64,000 bases of DNA from CAXMST01 sp963712765 (GCA_963712765.1 CAVQIX010000004.1:434001-498000); one strand, 5' to 3'; shown: positions 25,520 through 35,738, numbered from the stretch's first letter. Program-made: numbers and translations. The notes: generated from the sequence alone by a model not told the origin.

Positions 25520-26209
25520 CTATCCGCTGACGACCACGCGGGCAGGCCTCAGGACCTGCTCGCCGAGGCTGTAGCCCTTCTCCAGGGTCTCGATAATCAG
25601 CCCGGTTTCGACGCCCTCGGCCGCGATCGTGGATACGGCCTCGTGCCGGGCCGGGTCGAAGCGCTCGCCGCCGGGGTCGAAGGGCTCGACCCCGGCACGC
25701 CGGAGGCCGGCGCCAAGCTCCCGGTAGACGATTGCGATGCCCTCGGCGAGCGCCGTGTGGGCGTCGACCTCGTCGCTCTTGGGCTCGCCCTCGGGCCTGC
25801 CGCCATCCGGGTCGACCCCGGCTGCGAGCAGAGCCCGCTCGAGGTTGTCGATCGCAGGGATCAGGTCGCGCGCGAGGCTCGCGCGCCCGCGCTGCTCGGC
25901 GCCCGCCGCCTCGCCGCTGACGCGGCGGCGGTAGTTCTCCAGCTCGGCGCGCGAGCGCTGGGCCAGGTCCAGGTACTCGTCGCGCTCGCGCTGAGCCTTC
26001 GACAACTCGGTCTCGGCCTCGGGCTCGACGGCCTCATCGGCGTCGCTGCCCGGCGCACCGCCGTCGGGGCCGGAGTCGGGCAGATCGGCCTCGAGGTCGC
26101 CGGCGTAGTCGACCATCTCCTCCGCAACCGCCTCGGTGGCGGCGGGCTCACCGCCCGCCGCCGCCTCCAGCTCGTCGTCGCGATCGTTCGCCTCGGCGTT
26201 CTCGCTCAT
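25520..26209 (-). CDS. grpE: Nucleotide exchange factor GrpE
   Basis: A 229-residue GrpE that releases ADP from DnaK. A long acidic, disordered N-terminus (about 75 residues) leads into the dimerising coiled coil (AQRERDEYLDLAQRSRAELE), the NYRRRV motif and the C-terminal beta domain with PFDPGGERFDPARHEAVSTI. The end reads EKGYSLGEQVLRPARVVVSG, as expected. Starts 29 nt after the dnaK stop. Confidence 0.95.
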   Translation of the reverse strand: MSENAEANDRDDELEAAAGGEPAATEAVAEEMVDYAGDLEADLPDSGPDGGAPGSDADEAVEPEAETELSKAQRERDEYLDLAQRSRAELENYRRRVSGEAAGAEQRGRASLARDLIPAIDNLERALLAAGVDPDGGRPEGEPKSDEVDAHTALAEGIAIVYRELGAGLRRAGVEPFDPGGERFDPARHEAVSTIAAEGVETGLIIETLEKGYSLGEQVLRPARVVVSG

Positions 26210-26238
26210 CTCGTGCTCCTGCCTGCCGCTGCCGGCGA

Positions 26239-28146
<1,908 letters not shown>

Positions 28147-28179
28147 TGCTGGCTTCCTTTCGGCGGGGTCTAGTCAGGT

Positions 28180-28196
28180 TCAGGTTGAAAATCTGA
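28180..28196. promoter_or_regulatory. Candidate HspR operator at dnaK
   Basis: A 17-bp inverted repeat TCAGrTT-N3-AAyCTGA, read TCAGATTTTCAACCTGA on the dnaK strand, sits just downstream of the putative -10 box. It shares T.AGATTT and CT.A at the same spacing with the repeat at clpB. Confidence 0.5.
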
Positions 28197-28201
28197 GTGC
28201 C

Positions 28202-28230
28202 ACCGTAGCAGATATATCCGAGATTGCCAA
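28202..28230 (-). promoter_or_regulatory. dnaK promoter (TTGGCA-17-TACGGT)
   Basis: On the minus strand TTGGCA (28225-28230) and TACGGT (28202-28207) are 17 bp apart. The start would be near 28195, inside the inverted repeat, so a bound repressor would block it. A Shine-Dalgarno follows before dnaK. Confidence 0.5.
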
Positions 28231-28263
28231 CCGCTTGTACACGCGGTCCGAGGCTCGGCATCA

Positions 28264-28287
28264 CCCTTGTCCGTAATGTCCCAAGGG
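28264..28287. repeat. Inverted repeat CCCTTG-N12-CAAGGG in the dnaK/28382 spacer
   Basis: A 6-bp perfect inverted repeat with 12-bp spacer lies between the divergent dnaK and secreted-phosphatase promoters. It may be an operator or chance. The spacer 28147-28381 holds no gene. Confidence 0.3.
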
Positions 28288-28381
28288 CTCGCGGAGGTTT
28301 GTCCCTTCCGCTACTTATCCGCGGAGCCGGGGTTGACCACAATAGGAACAGCACACATTTGACCTACCAAGGAGAACTCTC

Positions 28382-29593
28382 TTGACAATGCAGAAAGTCG
28401 GGGGCGCGACCACGCGCATCCGCATCCTCGGGATCGCCCTGATCGCGATCCTCGCAGGCCTCGCCGTCGCCGTACCGGCACTGGCCGAGGCGAAGAAGAA
28501 GAAGAAGGACGCGAAGGTCACCGTGATGACCCGCAACGTCTACCTCGGGGCCGATCTTAGCCCGGCTCTGCAGGCCGACAGTCTCCCGGCTGCCGTCTCG
28601 GGCGCCGGCGAGATCTATCGCGAGATTGAGCGCACCAACTTCCCTGAGCGGGCGATCCCGCTCGCGAAGGAGATCAAGAAGTCCAAGGCGGACCTGGTCG
28701 GCCTCCAGGAGGTGGCTCTGTGGCGGGTCCAGACTCCGTCCGACGGCGGATCGCCGGGCACGACCGGGATCGGAACCGACGCGACCGAGGTCAAGTACGA
28801 CTTCCTCGCCGAACTGATGAAGCGCCTCAAGGGCAAGTACAAGGTCGTCGGCGTACAGGAGGAGTTCGAGGGTGAGCTGCCCGCAGACGCGGATGACAAC
28901 GCCGCCACCGGCCCGATCTTCGGCGCCGACCTCGACGCGAGGTTGACGATGCGTGACGTGATCCTCTCCCGCAAGGGCAGCAAGGTCAAGCCGATGAAGA
29001 AGAGCCTGAAGACGGAGAACTACTCCGAGGAGAACTCCTACAAGGCGAACGTCGGTGGCATCGAGCTGATCGCGAAGCGCGGTTGGCTCTCCGTCGATGC
29101 CAAGTACAAGAAGAACAAGAAGTCGAAGCCGATGAAGTTCCGCTTCGTCAACACGCACCTCGAGGCGTTCGGTGATCCGACGATCAAGGAGGCGCAGGCG
29201 ATCGAGCTGACCAAGAATGGCGGCCCGCTGAAGACCAAGATGCGGACCATTCTGGTCGGCGACCTGAACTCGGCGCTGGGTGTTCCGCACGAGGTCGGCA
29301 CCGGATTCAACTCCGGCGACGACGGCGATCAGCTCGCCTTCAAGGCGCTGAAGGTCTTCGGGATGAAGGACTACGGCACAGGCGGCGATTTCACCTGTTG
29401 TTACGGGACGCCGCTCGACATCAACGAGGCGCGGTTCGATCACACGATCGATCACGTCCTCGCCAACAAGAGGGCCAAGGCCAAGCGGCTCAAGGCCTAC
29501 GTGACCGGCAACGATCGGAAGGAGATCACTCCTTCGGGTCTGTGGCCGTCAGACCACGGTGGAGCCGTGAGCAAGCTGAAGCTACGCAAGTAG
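28382..29593 (+). CDS. Secreted endonuclease/exonuclease/phosphatase-family protein
   Basis: A 403-residue exported member of the EEP (DNase I-like) superfamily. A signal peptide (TTRIRILGIALIAILAGLAV, cut near PALAEA) is followed by a Lys-rich linker. Motifs run VMTRNVYLGADLS, LVGLQEVALW (metal Glu), RFVNTHLEAF, TILVGDLNSAL, FDHTIDHVLA and the terminal WPSDHGG (catalytic His pair). Substrates could be nucleic acids or phosphoesters in the medium. TTG at 28382 has AAGGAG 7 nt upstream; the ATG at 28388 would be 13 nt away, so TTG is preferred. Followed by a strong terminator. Confidence 0.85.
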   Translation: MTMQKVGGATTRIRILGIALIAILAGLAVAVPALAEAKKKKKDAKVTVMTRNVYLGADLSPALQADSLPAAVSGAGEIYREIERTNFPERAIPLAKEIKKSKADLVGLQEVALWRVQTPSDGGSPGTTGIGTDATEVKYDFLAELMKRLKGKYKVVGVQEEFEGELPADADDNAATGPIFGADLDARLTMRDVILSRKGSKVKPMKKSLKTENYSEENSYKANVGGIELIAKRGWLSVDAKYKKNKKSKPMKFRFVNTHLEAFGDPTIKEAQAIELTKNGGPLKTKMRTILVGDLNSALGVPHEVGTGFNSGDDGDQLAFKALKVFGMKDYGTGGDFTCCYGTPLDINEARFDHTIDHVLANKRAKAKRLKAYVTGNDRKEITPSGLWPSDHGGAVSKLKLRK

Positions 29594-29616
29594 CTCGGCT
29601 CAGACTCCCCCAGCAG

Positions 29617-29642
29617 AGAGGCGGTCCTTCGGGGCCGCCTCT
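29617..29642. terminator. Intrinsic terminator with UUCG tetraloop
   Basis: An 11-bp stem (AGAGGCGGTCC paired with GGGCCGCCTCT) closes a TTCG loop and is followed by TCTGTTT on the plus strand. It ends the secreted-phosphatase transcript and could also serve the convergent cytochrome gene. Confidence 0.8.
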
Positions 29643-29664
29643 TCTGTTTGGCGGAGGGACCCTG

Positions 29665-30036
29665 CTACTGGCCCGCGACGCGGGCGACGAAGTTCGCGAC
29701 CTCTTGGGCCTGCTCGCCCTGGAGGATGCCGGCGGGCATCCTGCCCTGGACACCGTTCTCGATCGCGGTCAGGACCCGGCCCTCGTTCGCCTCGGCCGTG
29801 CCCGCACCGAGCAACTCGTCGAGGTTGGGGCCGACCACACCGTCGGTGCCCGCGCGCTCGAGCGCGTGGCAGGAGCCGCAGTTGACCGCGAAGAGCTTGC
29901 GGGCGGTCTCGTCGCTGGCGGCGACCTTCGCCGGCGAGGAGTCGGGATCGCCCTCCTTGGAGATCGCCCAGAGCGGGACCGCCAGCGCGAAGGCGGCGAA
30001 GAAGAATGCGAAGAAGAGAAAGCTGCGCTTGTTCAT
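29665..30036 (-). CDS. Membrane-anchored c-type cytochrome
   Basis: A 123-residue single-haem cytochrome c. One N-terminal helix (RSFLFFAFFFAAFALAVPLW) serves as signal or anchor. The CxxCH haem site is NCGSCHAL near residue 52; the axial Met is in GRMPAGIL, and the last helix ends EVANFVARVAG. It would carry electrons on the outside of the membrane. The partner is not in the window. The ATG at 30036 is chosen; longer in-frame reading is noise over nth. Confidence 0.88.
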   Translation of the reverse strand: MNKRSFLFFAFFFAAFALAVPLWAISKEGDPDSSPAKVAASDETARKLFAVNCGSCHALERAGTDGVVGPNLDELLGAGTAEANEGRVLTAIENGVQGRMPAGILQGEQAQEVANFVARVAGQ

Positions 30037-30125
30037 CGTGTTGCGCCTGTTCGGTCCCGTGGTCCCGGCGGCGGGCCGGATACTACCCACCAGCGGCTGG
30101 GGCGGCCGCCTCAGCCAGGCGCTGC

Positions 30126-30896
30126 TCAGCCGACGGACTCGACGCGCCCCTCGCGGCGGGCGATGCACATCCGGCTCAGCTCGCAGCCCCCGCAACGTGG
30201 CCTCGGTCGGCAGACCGTGCGGCCATGCTCGATCAGGTTCATGTGCAGCTCGTAGGCATCGGCGGGATCGGTGATCGCGAGCATCTCGTCGTGCGCCTCC
30301 TCGAAGGAGGCGTTCTCGCGGAACAGCCCGAGCCGGCCGCCGACGCGGTGGACGTGCGTATCGACCGGGATCTCGGGCCGGTCGAAGGAGAAGATCATCA
30401 CGCAGGCCGCCGTCTTGCGCCCGACTCCGGGGAGATCGGTGAGGTAGTCGATCGCGACCTGGCGGGGGGCCTGTCGCAGCCAATCGAGATCGGGGTCAGG
30501 GCCGAGGCGATCGAGCACGTCCTGGATCCGCGGTCCCTTGGTGTTGGCGAGGCCGCCCGGGCGAATGGCCGCGATCACCTCCTCTGTTGGAGCCTCGCGG
30601 ATCTCCGTCCAGCCGCCGAGGGTGTCTCGGAGGCCGCGGTAGGCGTTGTCACGGTTGTTGTCGTTGGTGTTCTGGGAGAGGATGGTGAGAACGAGCTCGT
30701 GGATCGGGTCGTCGTGAGGCTCGTTCCGCTTGCGACCGTACATCTCGCGAAGCCGGTCGCGGATCGCCCGGACCCGCTTCGCCGCCGGGCGCTTCCATCC
30801 ATTGGGCAGCGGGAACCGCGGCCGCCGGTCAGGATCGGGAGCGGTGTCACCGCCTGCCCGTCGCCTTGCGTATCCCCGCTCGCCGCCGCCGCTCAT
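30126..30896 (-). CDS. Endonuclease III-like DNA glycosylase
   Basis: A 256-residue base-excision-repair glycosylase of the HhH-GPD superfamily. LPGVGRKTAACVMIF contains the helix-hairpin-helix and catalytic Lys; PVDTHVHRVGGRLGL holds the catalytic Asp. The [4Fe-4S] cysteines are CRPRPRCGGCELSRMC. It has an N-terminal extension of about 40 residues (Arg/Pro-rich) relative to E. coli Nth. It could be Nth itself or a close paralogue. A TATCCT box 9 nt before the ATG suggests a leaderless message. Confidence 0.9.
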   Translation of the reverse strand: MSGGGERGYARRRAGGDTAPDPDRRPRFPLPNGWKRPAAKRVRAIRDRLREMYGRKRNEPHDDPIHELVLTILSQNTNDNNRDNAYRGLRDTLGGWTEIREAPTEEVIAAIRPGGLANTKGPRIQDVLDRLGPDPDLDWLRQAPRQVAIDYLTDLPGVGRKTAACVMIFSFDRPEIPVDTHVHRVGGRLGLFRENASFEEAHDEMLAITDPADAYELHMNLIEHGRTVCRPRPRCGGCELSRMCIARREGRVESVG

Positions 30897-30905
30897 CGAG
30901 CGCGC

Positions 30906-30911
30906 AGGATA
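30906..30911 (-). promoter_or_regulatory. Putative -10 box of the endonuclease III-like gene (TATCCT)
   Basis: TATCCT on the minus strand ends 9 nt before the ATG at 30896. No Shine-Dalgarno sequence is visible. Confidence 0.4.
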
Positions 30912-30961
30912 GTGCGGTCCCGACCGGCGCCGGAACGACTCGAGCCGCCCGGTGATCGGGA

Positions 30962-31855
30962 TCAGACGATCGCACCGACGCGCTCACAGGCTTCCGCGGC
31001 GGCCCGGGAAGCGGCTCCCATCACCTCGTTGATGCTCGTGGGATCGAAGTCGCCGGCGATAAGGCCTGCAACCAGCGTCCCCATGTACGCGTCTCCAGCG
31101 CCAAGGGGCTGGGGATCGGCGACCGCGGTGTCCGAGGCCCAGGCTTCGGCCCAGCCACGACTCACCGAGCCGTGTGCGCCCTCTGTGACGACCGCGAGAT
31201 CGGCTCCAAGCGCGACCACGGCCTCGGCCGCGGCCCCGGCGTCGAGCTCGGGCTGCGCGGTGAGCAGACGGGCCTCGCCGAGGTTGCACTTGGTCAGGGC
31301 GCTCGCGCCGATCAGGGGCCGGCAGCGCTCGAGGCCCAGCTCGAGGTCCTGCCAGCGCCCGGGTCGCAGGTTGAGGTCGAACATGACCGGTACCCCGCTC
31401 TCCCCGGCGAGCTTGGCGGCGCGCATCGTCACGGCGAGACCGGGATCCTCGACGAGCGTGTTGGAGCCGAGCACCAATCCCTCGGCGTCCTCGATCAGCT
31501 GCTCCTCGCGGCCCGATAGACCGGCGAGACCGGTCTCGATCCCGTCACCCCAGATCGCGAACTCGGGCTCGCCGTCGCCGCCGAGGTGGACGAGGGCGAA
31601 CGGGGTCCGGAGCCCCGGCAGGATGTGGTGGTGGTCGAGCCCGACGCCCTCGGCGAGAAGTCGCTCCCGCAGGAAGGAGCCGAAGCGGTCGTCGCCGCTG
31701 CCACCGGCGAGCTCCGCCTTGCCGCCGGCCCGAACGATCGCCACCGCGGCATTGGCCAGCGCCCCTCCGGAGTGCATCTGGAACGGCTCGCCCTCGCTCT
31801 CCTCGCCGACGGCGATCAGATCCACCAGGGCCTCTCCGAGACAGACGATGCTCAT
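30962..31855 (-). CDS. PfkB-family carbohydrate kinase
   Basis: A 297-residue ribokinase-fold kinase. The N-terminal PfkB signature-like GGALANAAVAIVRAGGKAEL follows MSIVCLGEALVDLIAVGE. FDLNLRPGRW is conserved in fructokinase/KDG-kinase types, and PLGAGDAYMGTLVAGL carries the catalytic Asp and anion hole. It phosphorylates a sugar, probably a hexose or ketose, using ATP; which one is not certain. The frame extends upstream through another gene on the opposite strand, but the ATG at 31855 marks the true start. Divergent from the hydrolase at 31889. Confidence 0.88.
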   Translation of the reverse strand: MSIVCLGEALVDLIAVGEESEGEPFQMHSGGALANAAVAIVRAGGKAELAGGSGDDRFGSFLRERLLAEGVGLDHHHILPGLRTPFALVHLGGDGEPEFAIWGDGIETGLAGLSGREEQLIEDAEGLVLGSNTLVEDPGLAVTMRAAKLAGESGVPVMFDLNLRPGRWQDLELGLERCRPLIGASALTKCNLGEARLLTAQPELDAGAAAEAVVALGADLAVVTEGAHGSVSRGWAEAWASDTAVADPQPLGAGDAYMGTLVAGLIAGDFDPTSINEVMGAASRAAAEACERVGAIV

Positions 31856-31874
31856 TCCCGCTCGCCGGCGAGCA

Positions 31875-31880
31875 TAAACT
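31875..31880 (+). promoter_or_regulatory. Putative -10 box (TAAACT) for the 31889 gene
   Basis: TAAACT ends 8 nt before the GTG at 31889, supporting this start over the GTG at 31901. Confidence 0.4.
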
Positions 31881-31888
31881 CGATCCAG

Positions 31889-32722
31889 GTGGCGGCGTCG
31901 GTGATCACACAGGAGCGGGTACGGCTGAGCGGAATCGAGACCTTCCTTCGGCGTCGCGAGGGAGCCGGGATCCCGACCTTGTTCGTGCACGGGAACCCGA
32001 CCCACTCGGCCGACTGGCTCCCATTCCTCGAGCGGCTCGAGGGTCCGGCAATCGTCCTCGACCTGCCCAACTTCGGTCGCTCCGAGCGCCTCGCGCCGGA
32101 CCGATTCGACGCCTCGATGCACGCCTACGCCGCCTACCTCGGGACCGCGATCGACGAGCTCGATCTCGGCCGCTTCAACCTCGTCGTCCACGATTGGGGT
32201 GCGATCGCCCTGCACCCGGCGCAGCGCCGGGCCGAGCGGCTCGAGCGGGTCGTCGTGATCAACGCCGTTCCCCTGCTCGCCGGCTACCGCTGGCATTGGG
32301 TGGCGAGGCTGTGGCGAACGCCGGGAGTCGGCGAGCTGTTCAACCTCGGCGCCACGCGGCGGGCCACGGCCCTGATCTTGCGGCAGGCCCGTCCTGGGAA
32401 CGCGCCGCTGCCGGAGGAGTTCGTCGAGATGATCTGGAGCTGCTGGGACCGGGAGATGGCGCGCGCGGTGCTCAGGCTCTACCGCTCCGCCGATCCAGGT
32501 GTGCTGGAGGCAGCGGGTGCGGGGTTGGGCCGGATCGAGTGCCCCGTCCTCGTCTGCTGGGGCCGGGACGATCCCTATGTCGGGCCCGAGCTGGGGCCAC
32601 GCTACGCGGCCCGCTTCGCCGACGCTGAGCTGGTCGAGCTCGAGCGGGCCGGGCACTGGCCCTGGATCGACCGGCCGGAGCTGGTCGGGCGGGTCTGTGA
32701 GTTCCTTCTGCCGGACGCTTAA
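31889..32722 (+). CDS. Alpha/beta hydrolase, haloalkane-dehalogenase-like
   Basis: A 277-residue alpha/beta hydrolase. FVHGNPTHSADWLPFL has the HGNP oxyanion region. The nucleophile elbow VVHDWGAIALHPA has Asp rather than Ser, followed by Trp, as in haloalkane and fluoroacetate dehalogenases. A late Asp (CWGRDDPYVGP) and catalytic His (AGHWPWID) complete the triad. This fits hydrolysis through an ester on Asp; epoxide hydrolase is an alternative. GTG 31889 is favoured by the TAAACT box. It precedes the PAP2 gene by 23 bp. Confidence 0.8.
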   Translation: MAASVITQERVRLSGIETFLRRREGAGIPTLFVHGNPTHSADWLPFLERLEGPAIVLDLPNFGRSERLAPDRFDASMHAYAAYLGTAIDELDLGRFNLVVHDWGAIALHPAQRRAERLERVVVINAVPLLAGYRWHWVARLWRTPGVGELFNLGATRRATALILRQARPGNAPLPEEFVEMIWSCWDREMARAVLRLYRSADPGVLEAAGAGLGRIECPVLVCWGRDDPYVGPELGPRYAARFADAELVELERAGHWPWIDRPELVGRVCEFLLPDA

Positions 32723-32731
32723 CGAGCCGTT

Positions 32732-32737
32732 TACAAT
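32732..32737 (+). promoter_or_regulatory. Putative -10 box (TACAAT) for the PAP2 gene
   Basis: TACAAT ends 8 nt before the ATG at 32746, a near-consensus -10 with no Shine-Dalgarno sequence behind it. Confidence 0.5.
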
Positions 32738-32745
32738 CCGGGTCC

Positions 32746-33510
32746 ATGTCGCGGCCGATCGCCTACATCGGTGGCCGGCTGCCGCGGGGTTGGTCCGACC
32801 TCCTGCTGCAGTTCGCGCTCTTCTTCGGCGTCTACCAGGGCTACCAGGTAGTGCGAGGGATGTCCGAGGGCCGGGAGGCGCTCGCCTTCGCCAACGCCGA
32901 GCGAATCATCGATGTCGAGCGCTCGCTCGGCCTCTTCTTCGAGCCCGCCCTACAGCGCGCGATGCTCGATTTCAGTTGGGTCATCGACGGGGCGAACTGG
33001 ATGTACGTCAACTCCCACTTCATCGTCACCACCGCCTTCCTCGCCTGGCTCTATCTGTTCCGCAACGACCACTTCTACTTCGTCCGCAACATGTTCATGG
33101 TCGCGATGCTGATCGCGCTCACCGGCTACCTGCTGGTTCCGACCGCGCCGCCGCGGCTGGTGCCCGGCGACGGCCTGATCGACGCGATCGCCACCTTCAC
33201 TGCGCTGGAGCCTGATTCGAAGGCGGTCAGTCTGCTCGTCAACAAGTACGCGGCGGTGCCGAGCATGCACATCGGCTTCGCCCTGATGGTCGCCGTGCCC
33301 GCTTTCCTCTTGGTCGAGTCCAAGGCGGCCAAGATCATCTGGGCGATCTATCCGCTGGTGGTGCTCTTCGTCGTCGTGGTCACCGGCAACCACTACTGGC
33401 TCGACGGAGCGGCGGGAGCGGCGACCGCCGCCGTCGCAGCGACGATCGCACACCGGCTGCTGGCGCCGCGGCGACCCGGCCATTGGGCGTTCCGCTCAGC
33501 CACTGCCTGA
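32746..33510 (+). CDS. PAP2-family membrane phosphatase (AUR1-like)
   Basis: A 254-residue integral membrane phosphatase with about five helices. The PAP2 motifs are AAVPSMHIGFALM (PSMH) and VTGNHYWLDGAAGAA (SRxxxxxHxxxD-like), as in inositol-phosphorylceramide-synthase-type PAP2 proteins. It lies directly ahead of a CDP-alcohol phosphotransferase and INO1. A likely role is dephosphorylation of phosphatidylinositol phosphate to phosphatidylinositol, or of another lipid phosphate (inference from context). It overlaps no neighbour but ends 50 bp before the next start. Confidence 0.8.
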   Translation: MSRPIAYIGGRLPRGWSDLLLQFALFFGVYQGYQVVRGMSEGREALAFANAERIIDVERSLGLFFEPALQRAMLDFSWVIDGANWMYVNSHFIVTTAFLAWLYLFRNDHFYFVRNMFMVAMLIALTGYLLVPTAPPRLVPGDGLIDAIATFTALEPDSKAVSLLVNKYAAVPSMHIGFALMVAVPAFLLVESKAAKIIWAIYPLVVLFVVVVTGNHYWLDGAAGAATAAVAATIAHRLLAPRRPGHWAFRSATA

Positions 33511-33547
33511 CCCGGTCGCCGGTAGGCCCCGAGTCCGCCCGGGCCGG

Positions 33548-33553
33548 TACCGT
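33548..33553 (+). promoter_or_regulatory. Putative -10 box (TACCGT) for the CDP-alcohol phosphotransferase
   Basis: TACCGT ends 7 nt before the ATG at 33561. This supports the internal ATG over the start at 33483 that overlaps the PAP2 gene. Confidence 0.35.
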
Positions 33554-33560
33554 GGCGGCG

Positions 33561-34220
33561 ATGGCCTCCCCGCAGCCGCCGAGCTCGAGCCCCTCTCCCG
33601 GCCCCGGCGGCGAGCGGCGCGGCGTCCGCACCCAGGAGTTCCGCAGCTATGCGCGCAACCGGCTGATCGAGTCCCGGCTGACGCCGAACGGGATCTCGAT
33701 GACCGGGTTGGTGCTGAACCTCGCGGCTGCCGTCCTGGTCCTCGAGCGCCACTTCGTCCTCGGCGCGCTCGCCTTCATAGTCGGCTCGATCATGGACACG
33801 CTCGACGGCCGCTACTCGCGCATGTCGGGCAAGGGGTCCCTGTTCGGCGCCTTCCTCGACTCGACCCTTGATCGCATCGAGGAGGGAGTGGTGATCGCCG
33901 CGATCGCCTGGCACTTCGCCGACAGCGGCGAGAGCGTCGCCGCCGCCGCCTGCGTGGTCGCCGTGCTCGGCTCGCTGATGGTCAGCTACACCCGGGCGCG
34001 GGCCGAGGCGCTCGGGGTGGAGTGCAAGGTCGGCATCGCGACACGTCCCGTGCGGGTGGTGATCCTCGCCGCGGGCCTGCTGTTCGCGGAGGGCGAGCTG
34101 ATCTCCGACGTCAACCTGCTGCCGGCGTCGATCTACCTGGTCGCCGCCCTGACCGCGTTCACCACGCTGCAGCGGGTGTGGCACGTCCGCGGCGAGCTGA
34201 AGGCGCTCGACACCGACTGA
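33561..34220 (+). CDS. CDP-alcohol phosphatidyltransferase, probable phosphatidylinositol-phosphate synthase
   Basis: A 219-residue membrane enzyme with the CDP-alcohol signature in the form D-x2-DG-x2-SR-x8-G-x3-D-x3-D, spanning IMDTLDGRYSRMSGKG and LFGAFLDSTLDR. The usual Ala of DGxxAR is Ser. In actinobacteria such an enzyme joins CDP-diacylglycerol and inositol-1-phosphate to give PI-phosphate. INO1, which makes inositol-1-phosphate, follows, and a PAP2 phosphatase precedes it, so this substrate is likely. Six helices are expected. The N-terminus is Pro/Ser-rich and cytoplasmic. Confidence 0.85.
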   Translation: MASPQPPSSSPSPGPGGERRGVRTQEFRSYARNRLIESRLTPNGISMTGLVLNLAAAVLVLERHFVLGALAFIVGSIMDTLDGRYSRMSGKGSLFGAFLDSTLDRIEEGVVIAAIAWHFADSGESVAAAACVVAVLGSLMVSYTRARAEALGVECKVGIATRPVRVVILAAGLLFAEGELISDVNLLPASIYLVAALTAFTTLQRVWHVRGELKALDTD

Positions 34221-34436
34221 ATCACTTCCTGGCCGGCTCGAGCCCGCGGGAATCGCCTGGCGGAGGATCGCCCGGCACTTGTAACCAATCTGCTGCTGTG
34301 GTGTCATTTGTGGCCGATCCGGCGATCGCGCGCGCCCTCGGGGTTTGCCCGACTACTCCCCGAGACCGCGCTGGACGCCAGCACCCAGATCCGGCACATC
34401 AACTCGCCATCCACCATAGGAGGCTCCCGCATACCC

Positions 34437-35645
34437 ATGACTGAGAACGGAACCAAGAGCACGCCCAACGGCGGCAGCGCCACCCCGACCCGGAGCGACG
34501 ACGGCAAGGTTCGCGTCGCGATCGTCGGCACCGGCAACTGCGCCAACGCCTTCATCCAGGGCGTCGAGTACTACAAGAACGCAGACGCCAACGAGGCCGT
34601 ACCCGGCCTGATGCACGTCGACCTCGGTGGCTACCACGTCAGCGACATCGAGTTCGTCGCTGCCTTCGACATCGACTCCGAGAAGGTTGGCAAGGATCTC
34701 TCCGAGGCGATCTGGTCGGGTCAGAACGACACGATCAAGTTCGCCGAGGTCCCTCACAGCGGCGTCAACGTCGAGCGCGGAATGACCAAGGACGGCCTCG
34801 GCAAGTACCTGAAGCAGAAGATCACCAAGGCTCCGGGCGAGACCGCCGACGTCGTCGGCATCCTCAAGGAGAGCCAGGCGGATGTTCTGGTCTGCTACCT
34901 GCCCGTCGGATCCGAGGAGGCGACCAAGTGGTACGTCGAGCAGGCGCTCGCGGCCGGGGTCGGCTTCGTCAACTGCCTGCCTGTCTTCATCGCCCGCGAG
35001 GACTACTGGGACAAGCGCTTCCAGGATGCCGGCCTGCCGATCATCGGCGACGACATCAAGTCCCAGGTCGGAGCGACGATCGTCCACCGTCAGCTTGCCA
35101 GGCTCTTCCACGAGCGTGGCGTCGAGATGACTCACACCTCTCAGCTCAACGTCGGCGGCAACATGGATTTCTTCAACATGCTCGAGCGCGAGCGTCTTGA
35201 CTCCAAGAAGATCTCCAAGACCAACGCCGTCACCTCGGTGATGGGCATGGAGCTGCCCGAGGACGACGTCCACGTCGGTCCCTCCGACTACGTGCCGTGG
35301 CTGACCGACCGCAAGTGGGCGCACATCCGCCTCGAGGGCAAGTCCTTCGGCGACGTGCCGCTCAACGTCGAGCTCAAGCTCGAGGTCTGGGACTCCCCGA
35401 ACTCGGCCGGAGTCGTTATCGACGCTGTGCGCATGATCAAGCTGGCGCTCAACAACGGCATCGCGGGCCAGCTCGACGGCCCGTCCTCGTACCTGATGAA
35501 GTCCCCGCACACGCAGCGTCCCGACGCCGACGCGCGCGACCACACCGAGGAGTTCATCGAGACCTACGCCCGGAAGGCCGCCGCCTCCCGCGCCAAGGAG
35601 GACCTCGACTCGCAGAAGACCGAGGCCGAAGACGCCAAGGTCTGA
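34437..35645 (+). CDS. ino1: Inositol-3-phosphate synthase, actinobacterial type
   Basis: A 402-residue NAD-dependent synthase converting glucose-6-phosphate to inositol-phosphate, the first committed step to phosphatidylinositol. VAIVGTGNCANAFIQGVEYY is the NAD motif; LPVFIAREDYWDKRF, QLNVGGNMDFFNML and DSKKISKTNAV are family signatures. It is longer than other actinobacterial forms owing to a 25-residue Ser/Thr-rich N-terminus and a charged C-terminal tail. AGGAGG is 13 nt upstream of the ATG, unusually far; an in-frame ATA lies at normal spacing. A terminator follows. Confidence 0.95.
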   Translation: MTENGTKSTPNGGSATPTRSDDGKVRVAIVGTGNCANAFIQGVEYYKNADANEAVPGLMHVDLGGYHVSDIEFVAAFDIDSEKVGKDLSEAIWSGQNDTIKFAEVPHSGVNVERGMTKDGLGKYLKQKITKAPGETADVVGILKESQADVLVCYLPVGSEEATKWYVEQALAAGVGFVNCLPVFIAREDYWDKRFQDAGLPIIGDDIKSQVGATIVHRQLARLFHERGVEMTHTSQLNVGGNMDFFNMLERERLDSKKISKTNAVTSVMGMELPEDDVHVGPSDYVPWLTDRKWAHIRLEGKSFGDVPLNVELKLEVWDSPNSAGVVIDAVRMIKLALNNGIAGQLDGPSSYLMKSPHTQRPDADARDHTEEFIETYARKAAASRAKEDLDSQKTEAEDAKV

Positions 35646-35673
35646 GCTAGAGGCGAGACAGCCGGATCTCGTT

Positions 35674-35703
35674 GAGGGGCGCGGCCTGCGGGCCGCGCCC
35701 CTC
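35674..35703. terminator. Intrinsic terminator downstream of ino1
   Basis: A perfect 13-bp GC-rich stem (35674-35686 and 35691-35703) with a TGCG loop is followed by TTCTATTT. It is a strong rho-independent terminator. Confidence 0.9.
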
Positions 35704-35738
35704 TTCTATTTCGGCGCGCATCTAGGATCGGTCCGTCG

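Noticed and set aside
31860..32656. Upstream extension of the sugar-kinase frame on the minus strand
   Set aside because: It lies opposite the alpha/beta hydrolase gene and the kinase N-terminus clearly begins at 31855.
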